From: Acinetobacter sp. HR7
Lineage (GTDB): Bacteria > Pseudomonadota > Gammaproteobacteria > Pseudomonadales > Moraxellaceae
Length of the DNA stretch: 37,190 nt
Assembly: GCF_000773685.1 (NCBI RefSeq)
Contig: NZ_JPQO01000029.1
Span: 1-37,190 of the forward strand
Direction of reading: 5' to 3'
Within the stretch, counting starts at the first letter, position 1; each line of letters opens with the position of its first letter. The notes under the pieces were generated by a model. The model saw nothing but the letters and a program-made list of their open reading frames with translations. It did not search any database and had not been told where the DNA came from. Positions 35,393 to 37,190 of this stretch are shown here, one piece after another. The translations under genes and the position numbers were made by a program.

Positions 35393-35424
35393 AAAAAAGA
35401 GCGGAGCTTACGCCCCGCCTTTTT
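35393..35424 (-). terminator. Terminator of the OprD-family porin gene
   Basis: AAAAG-A-GCGG / CCGC-CTTTT with one bulge and a ten-base loop; on the minus strand followed by six T, 14 bases after the porin stop. Confidence 0.75.
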
Positions 35425-35437
35425 CGCATTCTAAATT

Positions 35438-36724
35438 TTAGAATTTATAGGTATAGGTTGTTGCAACACGATGTTCTTGTAAATCCGCAAAACCCGGTAC
35501 ATTGCGATAATCCACATCGATAAACATGTACTGGAAGCCTAAACCTTTCAGCTTACCTTCAGGTACCACATAATTTACGATCAGGTTGTTCTCGTCTTCT
35601 TTGCCACGTGTACCATTACCATTTTTGATATTCCAGCCATCATAATGACGTACAGTTGCAGTCAGACCCGGCGCACCTACATCCTTAAAGTCATAGGTAT
35701 AGCCCAAGCTCCAAGATTTTTCATCCTGACGGATAAAGCTTGCTACAGACCAGTTGGCTAAATAAGGCTGTGGAACCCAACCCGATAAAGTTGGGAAAAA
35801 CGGAGCCTGATCTCCATGCTCACCAAACATCTGTTGATAGCCAGCATCTACAGTATGATTACCGTGTGTCCACGCACCTTTTAATGAAAGTGCTTGGCTA
35901 TCGATATCTCCGTACAGGGCATCACCTGACTCGCGGTTATCAAAATAACGCACATGAGTCGCAATCTTGTTGCTGTCATCTAACTTTTTATTGTATGCCA
36001 CACCAAGATAGTTTTGACGGTAGATATTGGTCACATCACCATAAAAGTAGCTTAAGCCCAACTCAGGTGTAGCTTGGTAATCAATACCTGCGACATACAT
36101 ACCATCGCTATCACCAGATTTAAGCTGTTTGGTTTCTGTATTTAAAGCATTTGGCCATAATTTAAAATCATGTGCCTGATTTTCATAACGGGCATTAATA
36201 CTATCCAGATAACCCAATGTGATTTTAGTTTTATCAATATCTTTAGATTCTAACCAAACACCATTATAAGTGGTTAGCAGTTGACGTGACGGGTCAAAGT
36301 GCACGACTGGTGTAGCCGGTAGAATTTCACCAACACGCAGTTCAGTTTCAGAAACTTTCGCTTTTAACGTAGCGCCTACTCGACCGAAGTCACGTGCCTG
36401 TTTACCATTTTCAAATGGCAGAATGTAATCATCATCACCACGATCACCACTTAAACGTACTGCATGTTGAACCAGTACATCTACGCCTACCTTCACCGGA
36501 CCGATATCTGCATAACCCGATTTAGCGTCTAAAGTTACACCTTGTGACCAGCTACCAAAGTCCTGAGTTTTAGTTTTGTCTGATTGATCAATTTGACGAT
36601 CTAAATAGAAATTACGTAATTTCAGCTGAACATTACTGTCGTCAATCAAATCAGCCTGAGCAGCTGTTGTTCCTAAAGTCGCTGTTGCAGCAATGATTGC
36701 TATCCATAAATTATGACGACGCAT
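35438..36724 (-). CDS. OprD-family outer-membrane porin
   Basis: 428 residues. A signal peptide (IAIIAATATLGTTAAQA, cleavage before DLIDDS) is followed by alternating amphipathic strands and a C-terminal aromatic ending TTYTYKF typical of outer-membrane barrels. The mature start with LKLRNFYLDRQ, FGSWSQGVTLDAKSGY and the phrase GWNIKNGNG are OprD-family traits. OprD channels take up small carboxylates and amino acids; placement beside aromatic-acid catabolic genes suggests entry of phenylpropionate-like acids. AAGGA lies eight bases before ATG 36724. Its own terminator separates it from the mhpC-like gene. Confidence 0.9.
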   Translation of the reverse strand: MRRHNLWIAIIAATATLGTTAAQADLIDDSNVQLKLRNFYLDRQIDQSDKTKTQDFGSWSQGVTLDAKSGYADIGPVKVGVDVLVQHAVRLSGDRGDDDYILPFENGKQARDFGRVGATLKAKVSETELRVGEILPATPVVHFDPSRQLLTTYNGVWLESKDIDKTKITLGYLDSINARYENQAHDFKLWPNALNTETKQLKSGDSDGMYVAGIDYQATPELGLSYFYGDVTNIYRQNYLGVAYNKKLDDSNKIATHVRYFDNRESGDALYGDIDSQALSLKGAWTHGNHTVDAGYQQMFGEHGDQAPFFPTLSGWVPQPYLANWSVASFIRQDEKSWSLGYTYDFKDVGAPGLTATVRHYDGWNIKNGNGTRGKEDENNLIVNYVVPEGKLKGLGFQYMFIDVDYRNVPGFADLQEHRVATTYTYKF

Positions 36725-37190
36725 TTTCTTTGTCCTTAACCAACATAAGAAGTGATGGCAGCATCATGCTAAACAATGACTTGCTTTAAAATCCGACCAC
36801 AGTATTACGATTTTTGTACAAATTAAGCTTCTAAATTTAAAGAGATATTTTTTTCATTTTTTAATATTTTTGAAATCTTAGAGATTTTTTCAGATTTGAC
36901 TGATTAACGAAAATAACCCTTTGTTCTGTATTTCAAATTCTTTATAAAAATGCAATTTCTTCATCAAAATACCAATTTTTAATCGTTTTCATGTTTAAGA
37001 CTTTCTATGATACTAAAAAACTATAATTTGTATTTATAAAAAATATTATAAGTATTTAATACAGGAGATTTATTGTGCAATTCAAATATTTATTTTTAAC
37101 AGCATAAATGTGCAATAAATAACTTGAGCTCTTATTTTGTTGTTTAAATATTTTTAAATTTAAAGCATAAAAAAAAGCGCCCTTTCGGAC
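36725..37190. other. AT-rich intergenic region at the window end
   Basis: 466 bases, very AT-rich, with no clear gene. It includes the porin promoter region. AGGAGA at 37063-37068 is followed by a GTG-started ten-codon frame (37075-37107, VQFKYLFLTA then stop) that looks like the start of a signal peptide but ends at once. The last bases begin a hairpin. Confidence 0.5.
37168..37190. terminator. Left half of a terminator cut by the window end
   Basis: AAAAAAAAAGCGCCCTTTCGG has the form of the first arm and loop of an A-run/GC-stem terminator; the complementary arm would lie beyond base 37190. It probably serves a gene outside the window. Confidence 0.4.

Overview
This window looks like a chromosomal segment from Acinetobacter or a close Moraxellaceae relative. 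It is AT-rich with short U-rich intrinsic terminators. It carries the gammaproteobacterial neighbourhoods asd-fimV-truA, leuC-leuD-leuB and rppH-ptsP, and its LeuB, LeuC and IF-1 proteins have the gammaproteobacterial form. I see no rRNA, tRNA, complete insertion sequence, prophage or CRISPR array. All identifications come from reading motifs and recalling families; no database search was run.

Layout. Bases 1-9000 hold an EEP-family phosphatase/nuclease (-), asd, a FimV equivalent split into two consecutive genes, an asparaginase and truA (all +), a GC-rich palindromic repeat, and an AraC-type regulator (-). Bases 9000-15600 hold infA, a small lipoprotein (+), the leucine genes leuC-leuD-lipoprotein-leuB (-), a DUF2061 membrane protein and a LysR regulator (+). 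Bases 15600-24300 hold DUF2789 and a HAD phosphatase (-), rppH and ptsP (+), a very small basic-protein gene that contains a terminator inside its own reading frame, an AidB-like acyl-CoA dehydrogenase and katG (-). Bases 24600-27140 hold a CDF metal transporter (-), a YjaB-like acetyltransferase (+) and an EamA transporter (-).

The accessory part is 27400-36724, a catabolic island for 3-phenylpropionate/cinnamate-type aromatic acids. The minus-strand operon hcaE-hcaF-hcaC-hcaB-mhpB-hcaD encodes the ring-hydroxylating dioxygenase (alpha, beta, ferredoxin), the cis-diol dehydrogenase, the extradiol ring-cleavage dioxygenase and the ferredoxin reductase. HcaR, a LysR activator, is divergent. 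An MhpC-like C-C hydrolase and an OprD-family porin follow on the minus strand. Together these could take up the acid, dihydroxylate it, rearomatise it to a catechol, open the ring and hydrolyse the product. Genes for the later steps (hydratase, aldolase, acetaldehyde dehydrogenase) are not in the window.

Most notable observations: (1) the 61-codon gene at 19800-19985 has a strong terminator upstream of its stop codon, so it should make non-stop mRNA, the arrangement known for the ribosome-rescue factor ArfA; (2) FimV is split by two in-frame stops exactly between its periplasmic and membrane/cytoplasmic parts; (3) mhpB is embedded inside an hca operon; (4) several unexplained palindromes and repeats lie in promoter regions, the clearest being a perfect 19-bp dyad between the CDF transporter and the acetyltransferase.
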